The translations under genes and the position numbers were made by a program. This document shows positions 1 through 8,674 of a stretch of 27,788 bases of DNA, piece by piece. The notes under the pieces are model-generated. The model was given only the letters and a program-made list of their open reading frames with translations, had not been told where the DNA came from and searched no databases. This stretch comes from Nitrosomonadales bacterium. Lineage in GTDB: Bacteria; Pseudomonadota; Gammaproteobacteria; Burkholderiales; Gallionellaceae. Every line of letters begins with the position of its first letter. Position 1 is the first letter of the stretch. The DNA lies in assembly GCA_016716325.1 (NCBI GenBank), contig JADJWO010000004.1, positions 1 through 27,788 on the forward strand, given 5' to 3'.

Positions 1-33
1 TTTTGTGCCGATAACACGACGAAAGGTTGAACT

Positions 34-1272
34 ATGACTGGCATAAGAAATCCGGTGCAAGTTGCTTTATTGCTCATTTGCGGAAAGAGCCAGCATGAGG
101 TGCGCAAGTTGATTGCGGGGCCTTCGGTGTTCGTTTTCGACGAGTGCATCGCTGTGCAACGACATCATGCGCGAAGAAAATCAGGGTGAGGATGTCAAGG
201 GTGCCAAGAACGGATCTGCCCGCGCCGAAAGAGATTTGCTCGACGCTGGACGAGTATGTGATCGGTCGGGAAAGAGCCAAGCGCATCCTGTCCGTTGCGG
301 TGTACAACCATTACAAGCGTCTCAAGAGTGATGACAAGGATGGTGTGGAGCTGGCCAAAGCAATATCCTGCTGATCGGTCCGACCGGTTCCGGCAAGACC
401 TTGCTGGCGCAGACACTGGCGCGTTTGCTCGATGTGCCGTTCGTGATGGCGGATGCGACCACGCTGACCGAAGCGGGCTATGTGGGCGAGGATGTCGAGA
501 ACATCATCCAGAAACTGTTGCAGGCTTGCGATTGCGATGTTGAAAGCGCAGCGCGGCATTGTGTACGTGGATGAGATCGACAAGATTTCGCGCAAGTCGG
601 ATAACCCTTCGATCACCCGCGATGTCCGGGGAGGGTGTGCAACAGGCGCTACTCAAGTTGATCGAAGGTACCAAGGCATCAATCCCGCCGCAAGGCGGCG
701 CAAGCATCCGAATACGGAATTCCTGCAAGTGGATACGACCAACATCCTGTTTATCTGCGGCGGGGGCGTTCGATGGTCTGGAAAAGGTCATTCGCAACCG
801 CTCGGTAAAGGCGAGCATCGGTTTCGGCGCGACTATCAGCAGCAAGGACGATCGCAAGACCGGTGAGACGTTGCGCGATGTGGAACGGAAGATCTGATCA
901 AGTTTGGCTTGATCCCGGAGTTCGTGGGGCGTCTGCCGGTGGTGGCGACGCTGGAGGAACTGGATGAGCCCGCTTTGGTGAAGATTCTGACCGAACCGAA
1001 GAATGCGCTGACTAAGCGTATCAGAAACTGTTTTCGATGGAAGGGGTGGAGCTGGAATTCCGCGAAGGCGTTCTGCTGGCGATCGCCAGTAAGGGCATTG
1101 GCGCGCAAGACCGGCGCGCGCGGGTTGCGCTCGATACTGGAACAGTCGCTGCTGGATGTGATGTTCGATCTGCCTTCGATGGAGGATGTCGCAAGGTGGT
1201 GCTGGACGAATCCGGTTCTGGTGAGAGATCAAGCCCATGGTCATCTATGCCGACACTCCCAAAGCAGCCTGA
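34..1272 (+). CDS. clpX: ATP-dependent Clp protease ATP-binding subunit ClpX (frame broken by many indels)
   Basis: Cytoplasmic AAA+ unfoldase that feeds substrates to ClpP. The ATG at 34 follows an AAAGG ribosome site at 22-26. Restoring single missing bases near 44, 68 and 78 recovers the N-terminal zinc-finger start YCSFCGKSQ, followed by HEVRKLIAGPSVFV; one later zinc cysteine reads as Phe (FDEC instead of CDEC), perhaps a miscall. Further pieces in other frames give LDEYVIG, Walker A GPTGSGKT (about 377-400), Walker B GIVYVDEIDKI (about 556-588), the ClpP-docking IGF loop IGFGA (818-832), IPEFVGRLPV, and sensor-2 TGARGLRS (about 1110-1134). The end VIYADTPKAA stops at TGA 1270. The restored length, about 420 residues, is normal for ClpX. 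Around ten frame changes in 1.2 kb, each with conserved sequence on both sides, point to sequencing error. clpP is expected just upstream, outside the window. Confidence 0.95.
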
Positions 1273-1334
1273 TTGAACAGGCCGAGTACGACATCAGGCG
1301 GTTTGTTCTTTAATGTCTTGTTGTGATGCGGATG

Positions 1335-1362
1335 CTTGAATTCCATCAGGCCGTCCCCATCT
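1335..1362 (+). promoter_or_regulatory. Probable sigma32 (RpoH) heat-shock promoter of lon
   Basis: CTTGAA at 1335-1340 and CCCCATCT at 1355-1362 are separated by 14 bases. This closely matches the RpoH consensus CTTGAA-N13-15-CCCCATnT. It lies 33 bases before the lon start, in the clpX-lon gap, where a heat-shock promoter is known in other proteobacteria. Seen directly by pattern; function is inferred. Confidence 0.8.
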
Positions 1363-1394
1363 GGCCTCCCAGTTAACGAATTAAGGTTATTGCC

Positions 1395-3814
1395 ATGATT
1401 GAACAGGATTCTCAGGCATCACGACTGCCGATTTGCACCCGCTATTGCCATTGCGAGACGTGGTGGTGTTTCCGCCATGGTCATCCCGTTGTTTGTCGGT
1501 CGTGCCAAATCCATCAAGGCGCTGGAGACCGCCATGGAAGCCAGCAAGGGTATCGTTCTGGTGGCGCAAAAATCGGCCGCCAAGGATGAGCCGGGCACGG
1601 ACGATCTGTACACTATCGGCAGCATGGCCAATATCCTGCAATGCTCAAATTGCCCGACGGTACGGTCAAGGTGCTGGTGGAGGGTACGCAGCGTGTCAAC
1701 GTATTGCGCGTGTTCGATGCCGAAAGCCATTTCAATTCCGAGGGTGCAGGTCGTGCCTGTCGAGGATGGATCGGACAGTGAGTCCGAGGCGATGCGCCGC
1801 GCGCTCATTGCTCAGTTCGACCAGTATGTAAACTCAACAAGAAAATCCCCCGGAAATCCTGACTTCGCTGGCTGGCATCGATGATGGCGGGCGTCTGGCC
1901 GATACGATTGCAGCGCATCTGCCGCTCAAGCTGGAGCAGAAGCAGGAAGTGCTGGAGATTTTGGCGTCCGTAAACGCTTGGAACATTTGCTTGGCTTGCT
2001 GGAGGCGGAGATCGATATCCTTCAGGTGGAAAAGCGCATCCGTGGCCGGGTCAAACGCCAGATGGAAAAAAGCCAGCGCGAGTACTATCTGAACGAGCAG
2101 GTGAAAGCGATCCAGAAAGAGTTGGGAGAGGGCGAAGAGGGTGCCGACCTTGATGAAGTCGAAAAGAAGATCAAGGCCGCCCATATGCCGAAAGAGGCAC
2201 GTGCCAAGGCAGAAGCCGAATTGAAGAAGCTGCGCATGATGTCGCCGATGTCGGCCGAAGCAACGGTGGTGCGTAACTATATCGATGTCTTGGTAGGTTT
2301 GCCGTGGAAGAAAAGAACCAAGATCAGTGCCGATCTGAAACAGGCCGAGGTGGTGTTGGAAGAGGATCATTACGGCCTGGATAAGGTCAAGGAACGTATC
2401 CTCGAATATCTGGCTGTACAACAGCGCGTCGACAAGCTGGAAGGCACCGATCCTGTGTCTGGTGGGCCCGCCTGGTGTGGGCAAGACTTCGCTGGGGCGA
2501 TCCATCGCGCGTGCCACCAACCGGAAGTTCGTGCGCATGTCGCTGGGGGTGCGCGACGAGTCCGAAATTCGTGGCCATCGTCGCACTTACATTGGCTCCA
2601 TGCCGGGCAAGATCTTGCAGAACATGAGCAAGATTGGTGTCAAGAATCCGCTGTTCCTGCTCGATGAAGTGGACAAGATCGGTATGGATATGCGCGGCGA
2701 CCCTTCGTCTGCCTTACTGGAGGTGCTCGATCCGGAACAGAACAGCACGTTCGTCGATCATTATGTCGAGGTGGAATACGATCTTTCGGATGTGATGTTC
2801 GTGGCGACGGCGAATACCCTGAACATTCCTGAACCGTTGCTGGATCGCATGGAGATCATCCATGTTTCCAGTTATATGGAAGACGAGAAGATCAATATTG
2901 CTACGCGCTATCTGGTGCCCAAGGCCATCAAGAATAACGGTCTGAAGCCGGAAGAGATTCACATCTCCGAAAGCGCATTGCGAGACATTGTGCGTTATTA
3001 CGTGCGTGAGGCGGGCGTACGGGGCTGGAGCGCGAGATTTCCAAGGTTTGCCGCAAGGTGGTAAAGGCACTTTCGTTGAAGGAGCGTGACAAGAAGGTCG
3101 TCATCAATGCGCGTAATCTTGACAAATATCTCGGGGTGAGGCGCTATTCTTATGGTATTGCAGAAAAGAACAACCAGATCGGGCAGGTGACCGGACTGGC
3201 GTGGACGGAAGTTGGCGGTGAGTTGTTGACCATCGAAACGGCGGTGCTGCCAGGCAAGGGCAAGACCACCACGACCGGCAAGCTTGGCGAGGTGATGCAG
3301 GAGTCCATCCAGGCCGCTCTCAGTGTAGTACGCAGTCGCGCCAAGCGGCTGGGAATAGACGAGGAGTTCTATCACAAGACCGATCTTCACATCCATTTGC
3401 CCGAGGGCGCGATTCCCAAGGATGGGCCGAGCGCGGGGATCGGTATGTGCACGGCGATGGTCTCGGCATTGACCGGTATTCCTGTGCGTGCAGATGTGGC
3501 AATGACAGGCGAAATTACATTGCGCGGAGAAGTATTGCCAATCGGCGGGTTGAAAGAAAAAACTTCTGGCGGCACAGCGTGGTGGAATCAAGAAGGTATT
3601 GATACCCGAAGAAAATACCAAGGATCTGGCGGAGATTCCGGACAATATCAAGAATAAACTGGACATTCACCCAGTGAAGTGGATAGATCAGGTGTTTGAA
3701 ATGGCGCTGGAACGTAAGCCTGAGCCTTCAGGCGAGTCCGACGGAAAGGCTTCGGTCATCGAATTGGCGGCGGATGCGGGTCAATCTGAGCCGGTTGTTG
3801 CAACGAAACATTGA
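1395..3814 (+). CDS. lon: ATP-dependent Lon protease (frame broken by several indels)
   Basis: Cytoplasmic AAA+ serine protease that degrades misfolded and regulatory proteins. The start ATG at 1395 has AAGG at 1383-1386. The order is: substrate-binding N domain (LLPLRDVVVFP, VIPLFVGRAKSIKALE), a coiled region (KRQMEKSQREYYLNEQVKAI), Walker A GPPGVGKTS (about 2463-2489), Walker B LFLLDEVDKIG, and sensor region ATANTLNIPEPLLDRME. The proteolytic domain follows, with catalytic Ser in KDGPSAGIGM (Ser codon 3430-3432) and Lys in GGLKEK. Breaks fall near 1425-1490, 1640, 1750, 1835, 1965, 2455, 2550, 3030 and 3556-3563, where an extra A sits in an A run. Total length of about 806 residues is normal for Lon. 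The C-terminus ends in ATKH before TGA 3812. Confidence 0.95.
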
Positions 3815-3874
3815 GTTGAAATTGCTATCAGTTCGCATGATGCAACGCAAGCCGAAATATTTTCCAGTAATATC

Positions 3875-3904
3875 TTGACCAAAGCCGAGAAGCCTTGATA
3901 TAAA
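3875..3904 (+). promoter_or_regulatory. Sigma70-type promoter for hupB
   Basis: TTGACC at 3875-3880 and TATAAA at 3899-3904 with an 18-base spacer, about 50 bases before the hupB start. It gives hupB transcription independent of the heat-shock driven lon gene. A short CAGGG/CCCTG hairpin lies in the leader at about 3912-3925. Confidence 0.6.
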
Positions 3905-3956
3905 GCCGTTGCAGGGCTTTCCCTGTTTTCGATAACCAATAGCAAAGGGGACATAC

Positions 3957-4229
3957 GTGAATAAATCTGATTTGATTGACGCAATTGCAAAATCCGCTGA
4001 TATCTCTAAGGCAGCTGCAGGTCGCGCATTGGATGCAACTGTCGAGTCCATCAAGAAGGCTCTCAAGAAGGGTGATACAGTTAGCTTGGTTGGTTTCGGT
4101 ACTTTCAAGGTTGGCAAGCGCGCCGCACGCACTGGCCGCAATCCTCGCACTGGCGCGACGATCAAGATCAAGGCTGCCAAGGTTCCAAAGTTTTCCGCTG
4201 GCAAAGGTTTGAAGGATGCTGTAAACTAG
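3957..4229 (+). CDS. hupB: DNA-binding protein HU-beta
   Basis: Small nucleoid protein that binds and bends DNA without sequence specificity as a dimer. The intact 90-residue frame is the normal length of HU. It has the N-terminal helices (NKSDLIDAIAKSADISKAAA), the conserved GFGTF strand motif, and the beta-arm RTGRNPRTGATIKI that inserts into the minor groove at its proline. The start is GTG at 3957, chosen because AAAGGGG at 3944-3950 sits at the right distance and the protein begins exactly like other HU proteins. The gene lies in the usual place after lon and before two tRNAs and, further on, ppiD. Confidence 0.97.
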   Translation: MNKSDLIDAIAKSADISKAAAGRALDATVESIKKALKKGDTVSLVGFGTFKVGKRAARTGRNPRTGATIKIKAAKVPKFSAGKGLKDAVN

Positions 4230-4240
4230 CCGACTTTGTC

Positions 4241-4316
4241 GGGTGCTTAGCTCAGTTGGTAGAGCGTCGCCCTTACAAGGCGAATGTCGGCGGTTCGACC
4301 CCGTCAGCACCCACCA
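4241..4316 (+). tRNA. tRNA-Val (anticodon UAC)
   Basis: Cloverleaf with acceptor GGGTGCT paired to AGCACCC, D arm GCTCAGTTGGTAGAGC, anticodon stem TCGCC/GGCGA with loop CTTACAA (anticodon TAC), T arm with GGTTCGACCC, discriminator A and encoded CCA at 4314-4316. It starts 11 bases after the hupB stop. Confidence 0.97.
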
Positions 4317-4331
4317 GACGAAATAGTTATT

Positions 4332-4407
4332 GGAGTGGTAGTTCAGTTGGTTAGAATACCGGCCTGTCACGCCGGGGTCGCGGGTTCGAGTCCCGTCCAC
4401 TCCGCCA
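4332..4407 (+). tRNA. tRNA-Asp (anticodon GUC)
   Basis: Acceptor GGAGTGG pairs with CCACTCC; anticodon stem CCGGC/GCCGG with loop CTGTCAC gives anticodon GTC; T arm GCGGGTTCGAGTCCCGT; discriminator G and encoded CCA at 4405-4407. The variable loop reads GGTC, one G shorter than the GGGTC of the E. coli homologue as I recall it. This may be another missed base in a G run. It is 15 bases after tRNA-Val, so the two are probably co-transcribed. Confidence 0.96.
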
Positions 4408-4416
4408 ATATTAGTT

Positions 4417-4449
4417 AAGCCGTTGAGAAATCAACGGCTTTTCTTTTTT
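4417..4449 (+). terminator. Intrinsic terminator after tRNA-Asp
   Basis: A 10-bp perfect stem AAGCCGTTGA/TCAACGGCTT (4417-4426 with 4431-4440) with a GAAA tetraloop, followed by TTCTTTTTT. It closes the hupB-tRNA transcription unit and marks the left edge of the secretion block. Confidence 0.93.
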
Positions 4450-4675
4450 CATATTCTCGAGGCGTGCCATTTTGGCGTCTCAATCCTTTTGGGGATTGAA
4501 ATGAGATTACTTTCTCATCTAGTCAATAACCGCTTCGGCGTGCTTTATTCCAGGATCTCCATGCAGGGAAGAGAGGCGCTGATTCGGTCAGAATAACTGG
4601 CGACCGAAAAACTGGTAGCATGAAACACGAAACTGCCAAGACGAAAAACTGAGTGAAGGTTGCAGATATTTTGAT
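4450..4675. other. Gene-free left edge of the block with several inverted repeats
   Basis: No coding sequence is visible. Three hairpins follow one another: an imperfect one at 4459-4481 (GAGGCGTGCCA with TGGCGTCTC), a perfect TCAATCC/GGATTGA at 4480-4499, and ATGAGA/TCTCAT at 4501-4518. A fourth, TTCGGTC/GACCGAA, is at 4583-4608 with a 12-base loop. No clear promoter hexamers were found for the following gene, although transcription must start somewhere after the terminator at 4449. Confidence 0.6.
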
Positions 4676-6506
4676 TTGGAATTTATTTTGAATACATATC
4701 TTACTTCGAGCAGGAATCCATGGGTTGTTCTGTCCCAGTCAGTCAATGGTGAGAACTTGTTCCCGACGTGGCTGGATTCCCTGGTAGAAGGGCTCGATAA
4801 TGTACACGAGGCCGTGCTGGTGTTGCGCGAGGAGGATGCTTTTCGTCCCGTCGCCTTGTGGCCTGAAGGGGCGGCCCTGTGGCGCGGGTCTAATGGGGCT
4901 GTGCGAACGTTCGCTCGATCTTCGCCTGCCGGTAACGCAGTCGTCTGAAGGCCATGCCGCTATGGCAATGCCCATCCATATTGGCGATGAGTTATACGGC
5001 GTGGTGGCGCTGGCGTTTGCCGTCGCCGAGGTGCCCAAGGGAGCTTCGGACTGGATCCAGTGGGGCTTTGGCTGGCTGGCGATACGCTCGGCACACGGCG
5101 GGGATTCCTCTAGCGAGCAGTTGCGTGAGCGTTTGCTGATATCGCTGGACTTGACCCTGAGCGCACTGGAAGAAAAAGATTTTGAGGCCGCCTGCCATGG
5201 CGTGGTAACCGATGCGGCGGTGCGCCTGAAGTGCGACCGTGTTTCCATCGGTTTCGGCGAGACGCATGGTATGCGTCTTGTGGCTATTTCCCATACGGCG
5301 GATTTTTCACACCGTCTGGACATGGTGCATGCGCTTGAAGCGGTGATGGATGAGGCTGCGGATCAGGGCGTGAGCTTTTTCATCAGCGGTGAGAAAGGCG
5401 GGAACAAGGAAGAAGAAAACTACCTTTGCACCAGGGAGCATGAGCAACTGGTGCGTAATTACGGCAGCGGTTGCGTGCTTTCCGTACCGTTCTTCGTCAG
5501 CGATGAGCAGTACGGCTATTTCCTGTTTGAGTGGGCGGAGCCGCAAGTGGAGCCCGTGGCGCGGCAGATTGCGGAGGGTTTGCCGCCGATCCTTGGGCGC
5601 GTGTTGCTGGAGAAGCGGCGCAACGATCGTTCGCTGTATCAGCGCTTGAAAGATGCCGCCAGGGAAGAGGGTAAGCGGTTGTTCGGACCGCTACACGCGG
5701 GGCGCAAACTGGCGGCGTCAGTACTGTTGCTGCTGGTGGCGTTCTTCGGCTTTGCGACCGGGGAATTCCGCGTTTCCGCGAAATCATTGCTGGAAGGCGG
5801 GGTGCGCCGTGTCGTCGTGGCGCCATACGACGGTTTTGTCGCCAGTGCCCCATTGCGCGCGGGATATGAGGTGAACGCGGGCGATGTGCTGGCAACCCTG
5901 GATGATCGTGAGCTCAAGCTGGAAGCGTCTAAGTGGTCGAGCCAGCAGAGCCAGTACCTGCAGCAGACCTACGATGCCCAGGCGCAGCATAATCTGGCGC
6001 AGATGCAGGTCGGTATCGCCCAGACGCGGCAGGCGGCAGCACAACGCGCCTTGTCCGAGTCCATGCTGGAGCGATCTCGCGTGGTGGCGCCTTTCCGCGG
6101 CCTTATTGTGAGTGGCGACTTGTCGCAACGTCTGGGTAGTGCCGTCAAGAAGGGTCAGGTGCTGTTCGAGATTGCGCCGCTGGATTCGTACCGCATAGTA
6201 TTGGAAGTGGAAGAGGCGGACATTTCCTATGTTGAGGTGGGGCAGAAGGGCAAGTTGGTGACGACGGCGATTCCGGACATGCCGCTGCCCTTCACTGTCA
6301 ACTTGGTCACTCCTGTAGCCCAAGCCAGCGAAGGCAAGAATCGTTTTCGAGTTGAGGCCTCGCTGGACAAGCACCTCGAACAGTTGCGCCCCGGCATGGA
6401 GGGTATTGGCAAGATAGACATCGGCAAGCGGCGGCTGATCTGGATATGGACGCATTCGCTGACTGACTGGCTGCGCCTGCAAGCCTGGAACTGGTTCGGG
6501 GTCTAG
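4676..6506 (+). CDS. GAF-domain / HlyD-type membrane-fusion (periplasmic adaptor) protein
   Basis: Predicted inner-membrane adaptor of about 610 residues with an unusual cytoplasmic sensory half. The N-terminal part has two GAF-like stretches: the first ends in a MAMPIHIGDELYGVVALAFA-type strand (about 4960-5020), the second runs over about 5125-5540 (CDRVSIGFGE, CVLSVPFFVSDEQYGYFLFEW). One transmembrane helix follows (LAASVLLLLVAFFGFATG, about 5709-5762). Then comes a barrel-sandwich/HlyD domain: VVAPYDGFVASAPLRAGYEV, a short coiled-coil hairpin of about 60 residues, VVAPFRGLIVSG, and a beta-barrel ending in RPGMEGIGKIDIG. A frameshift lies near 4880-4900 (join WRGSNG to LCERSLDLRLPV). The start is uncertain; TTG 4676 is the longest option, with TTG 4688 possible. 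The M50 gene begins 10 bases after its stop. GAF domains bind small ligands in many families; any ligand here is unknown. Confidence 0.8.
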
Positions 6507-6515
6507 GGACAGAGC

Positions 6516-8672
6516 ATGGTTGCACCGCTGTTTTCTTCTTCATGGTATCGGGTTGCCAAGTTGAAACCGCGCCTGCGCAACCAGGCCCGCTTCGTACGTC
6601 ATACTTATCGTGGTGAGCGCTGGTACGTGATGCAGGATCTGGCCAGCGGTCGTTTCCTTCGCTTCGATCCGGCGGCATACCGCGTGGCAATGCTGATGGA
6701 TGGGATGCGCACGCTGGAAGAGATTTGGCAGAACGTATGCATGACCATGGGAAGCGAGGCGCCGACCCAGGATGAAGTCCTCAATCTGCTGTCGCAACTG
6801 CATCACGCCAACGTACTGGTCACGGACCAGAAACCCGATATCGAGGAACTGGACCAGCGGCGTCTGAAAATCAAGAGCATGAAGCTCAAGCAGTACATTG
6901 CCAATCCCCTGGCCCTCAAGTTGCCGCTGTTTGATCCTGACCGTTTATTGACATATCTGGCGGGTCGGGTAAGTCCCGTCGCCATCAAGTGGTTGCTGTG
7001 GCTGTGGACGGCAGTGGTGGTTTCCGGCCTGGCGATGGCCGTGCTTCACTGGGGTGAGTTGACGGAGGATATGGCCTCGCGCGTTTTTACTCCGGAAAAC
7101 ATGCTTATCCTCTGGCTGGTGTTCCCTCTGCTGAAGGCCATTCATGAATTGGGGCACGGGCTGGCAATCAAGGCATTCGGCGGAAGTTGCCACGAGATGG
7201 GAGTGATGTTCCTAGTGCTGGTTCCCATTCCCTATATGGATGCGAGCCAGGCGGTTGCCATGCCGGACAAGCGCCGGCGTATGGTGGTGGGGTTGGCTGG
7301 CATGATGGCGGAGCTGTTTATTGCGGCAATCGCGGTCTGGCTGTGGAGCGGGGCTAGTCCAGGTGTGTTTAAGGCATTCATGCATCAGACCATCTTGCTG
7401 GCCGGCGTGACCACGCTGGTGTTTAACGCCAACCCATTGATTCGCTATGACGGTTATTACGTTCTTGCTGACTGGCTGGAGATTCCTAACCTGGGCAAGA
7501 AAGCAAACCAGTATGTAGGTTATCTGGTGAACCGCTATGCATTCGGCGTGCGCGAGGGATTGAGTACGCCGCACCTCACGCCACGCGAGTCCGGCTGGCT
7601 GGTGGTGTATGCGATATTGTCATTCATCTACCGCACCCTGCTTGCAGTGGCGATTATCCTGATGGTTGCCGGTGAGTTTTTCTTCGTGGGCTTCATGCTG
7701 GCGTGTTGGGCGGCCTATTCCATGCTGGTCCTGCCCATCCTGCACCAAGTACGCTTCCTTTCTTCCGATGCGCTGCTGGAGGGCAGGCGGAAGCGGGCGA
7801 TGCTGGTCAGCGGCAGCCTGGCGGCGGTGGTTCTGCTGTTCGTGTTTTTTGTGCCGAGGCCGGCCTGGACCAATGTGGAGGGTGTTATCTGGATGCCGGA
7901 TGAGTCACAGGTGCGCGCTCCCCTCGCGTGCTTTGGTGGCAGCGTACTGGTGCAGTCTGGCGAGATGGTGCATGCGGGGGACAAATTACTGACCTGCGTC
8001 GAGCCGGAGCTTGATGCGCAATACGTGCAGATGCAGGCGCGGATTCACGAACTGGAGGCGCGCCAGGCATGGGCCAATGTGGATGACAGGGTGCAGGCGC
8101 AGATTATCAATGCCGAGCTTCAGCATTACCGGAAGAAACTGGCCGACTTGGAGGGCCGGCGTGGCGAGATGGCGATGTCCAGCCCTCATGACGGCAAGTT
8201 TGTCATGCCCGCGCCGGGAGATTTCACGGGGCGTTATATGGAACGGGGCGATATAGTGGCTTACGTGCTCAATCCCGAACGCTATTCCTTGATAACCGTT
8301 GTGCCGCAAGGTGATGCCGACTTGGTGCGCAACCGGACAAGTCGCGTCGAACTGCGTTCGGTGGACAGTATCTGGGATGTGCTGCCCGCAAAGATCGTGC
8401 GTGAGGTTCCTGCGGCATCCAACGACCTGCCCAGCATGGCATTGTCATTGGAAGGCGGAGGCAATATCGGCCTTGATCCAAACGCCAGACAGGGCGAGGC
8501 CCCCAGGTCATTGGTTTCGCTGTTCCAGTTCGAGGTCAAGCTGACCGGAGAGTCGCTGCCCAAGGTGCTGGGCAGCCGGGTGTACGTGCGTTTCGTGCAC
8601 CCTCCTGAGCCGCTTGCGGTGCAGTGGTATCGTACGCTGCGCCAGGTGTTCATCAAACGTTTCGCCACTTAG
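6516..8672 (+). CDS. PqqD-like / M50 zinc metalloprotease / HlyD-like fusion protein
   Basis: Intact 718-residue membrane protein. Residues about 15-105 look like a PqqD-type peptide-recognition domain (RGERWYVMQDLASGRFLRFD ... TQDEVLNLLSQLHHANVL). Several transmembrane helices follow. The M50 (site-2 protease-like) zinc site is HELGH at residues 210-214 with the distal ligand motif NPLIRYDG (Asp312). After the last helix (about 429-447) the periplasmic part has split lipoyl/barrel-sandwich halves, SQVRAPLACFGGSVLVQSGE and SSPHDGKFVMPAPGDF, around a short coiled coil, as in HlyD adaptors. ATG 6516 is preceded by GGGACAG. Related proteins are annotated as putative peptide zinc metalloproteases linked to peptide export. 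Here it could process or guide the exported protein; both ligand motifs are intact, so it is probably active. Confidence 0.85.
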   Translation: MVAPLFSSSWYRVAKLKPRLRNQARFVRHTYRGERWYVMQDLASGRFLRFDPAAYRVAMLMDGMRTLEEIWQNVCMTMGSEAPTQDEVLNLLSQLHHANVLVTDQKPDIEELDQRRLKIKSMKLKQYIANPLALKLPLFDPDRLLTYLAGRVSPVAIKWLLWLWTAVVVSGLAMAVLHWGELTEDMASRVFTPENMLILWLVFPLLKAIHELGHGLAIKAFGGSCHEMGVMFLVLVPIPYMDASQAVAMPDKRRRMVVGLAGMMAELFIAAIAVWLWSGASPGVFKAFMHQTILLAGVTTLVFNANPLIRYDGYYVLADWLEIPNLGKKANQYVGYLVNRYAFGVREGLSTPHLTPRESGWLVVYAILSFIYRTLLAVAIILMVAGEFFFVGFMLACWAAYSMLVLPILHQVRFLSSDALLEGRRKRAMLVSGSLAAVVLLFVFFVPRPAWTNVEGVIWMPDESQVRAPLACFGGSVLVQSGEMVHAGDKLLTCVEPELDAQYVQMQARIHELEARQAWANVDDRVQAQIINAELQHYRKKLADLEGRRGEMAMSSPHDGKFVMPAPGDFTGRYMERGDIVAYVLNPERYSLITVVPQGDADLVRNRTSRVELRSVDSIWDVLPAKIVREVPAASNDLPSMALSLEGGGNIGLDPNARQGEAPRSLVSLFQFEVKLTGESLPKVLGSRVYVRFVHPPEPLAVQWYRTLRQVFIKRFAT

Positions 8673-8674
8673 AT

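Noticed and set aside
34..3814. clpX and lon as true pseudogenes
   Set aside because: Every frame change joins perfectly conserved halves, most breaks are single bases and many lie in short homopolymer runs. Loss of both by ten-plus tiny indels with no amino-acid decay is not credible.
4332..4407. tRNA-Asp as a defective tRNA because its variable loop is one base short
   Set aside because: All stems, the anticodon and CCA are perfect; one missing G in a G run fits the error pattern seen elsewhere.
4480..4518. A CRISPR-like repeat (TCAATCC...GGATTGAAATGAG resembles the ATTGAAA end of CRISPR repeats)
   Set aside because: It occurs only once, with no spacers and no cas genes.
4520..4675. A riboswitch (cyclic-di-GMP type) in the leader of the adaptor gene
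   Set aside because: The conserved core motifs of the GEMM class were not found; only simple inverted repeats are visible.
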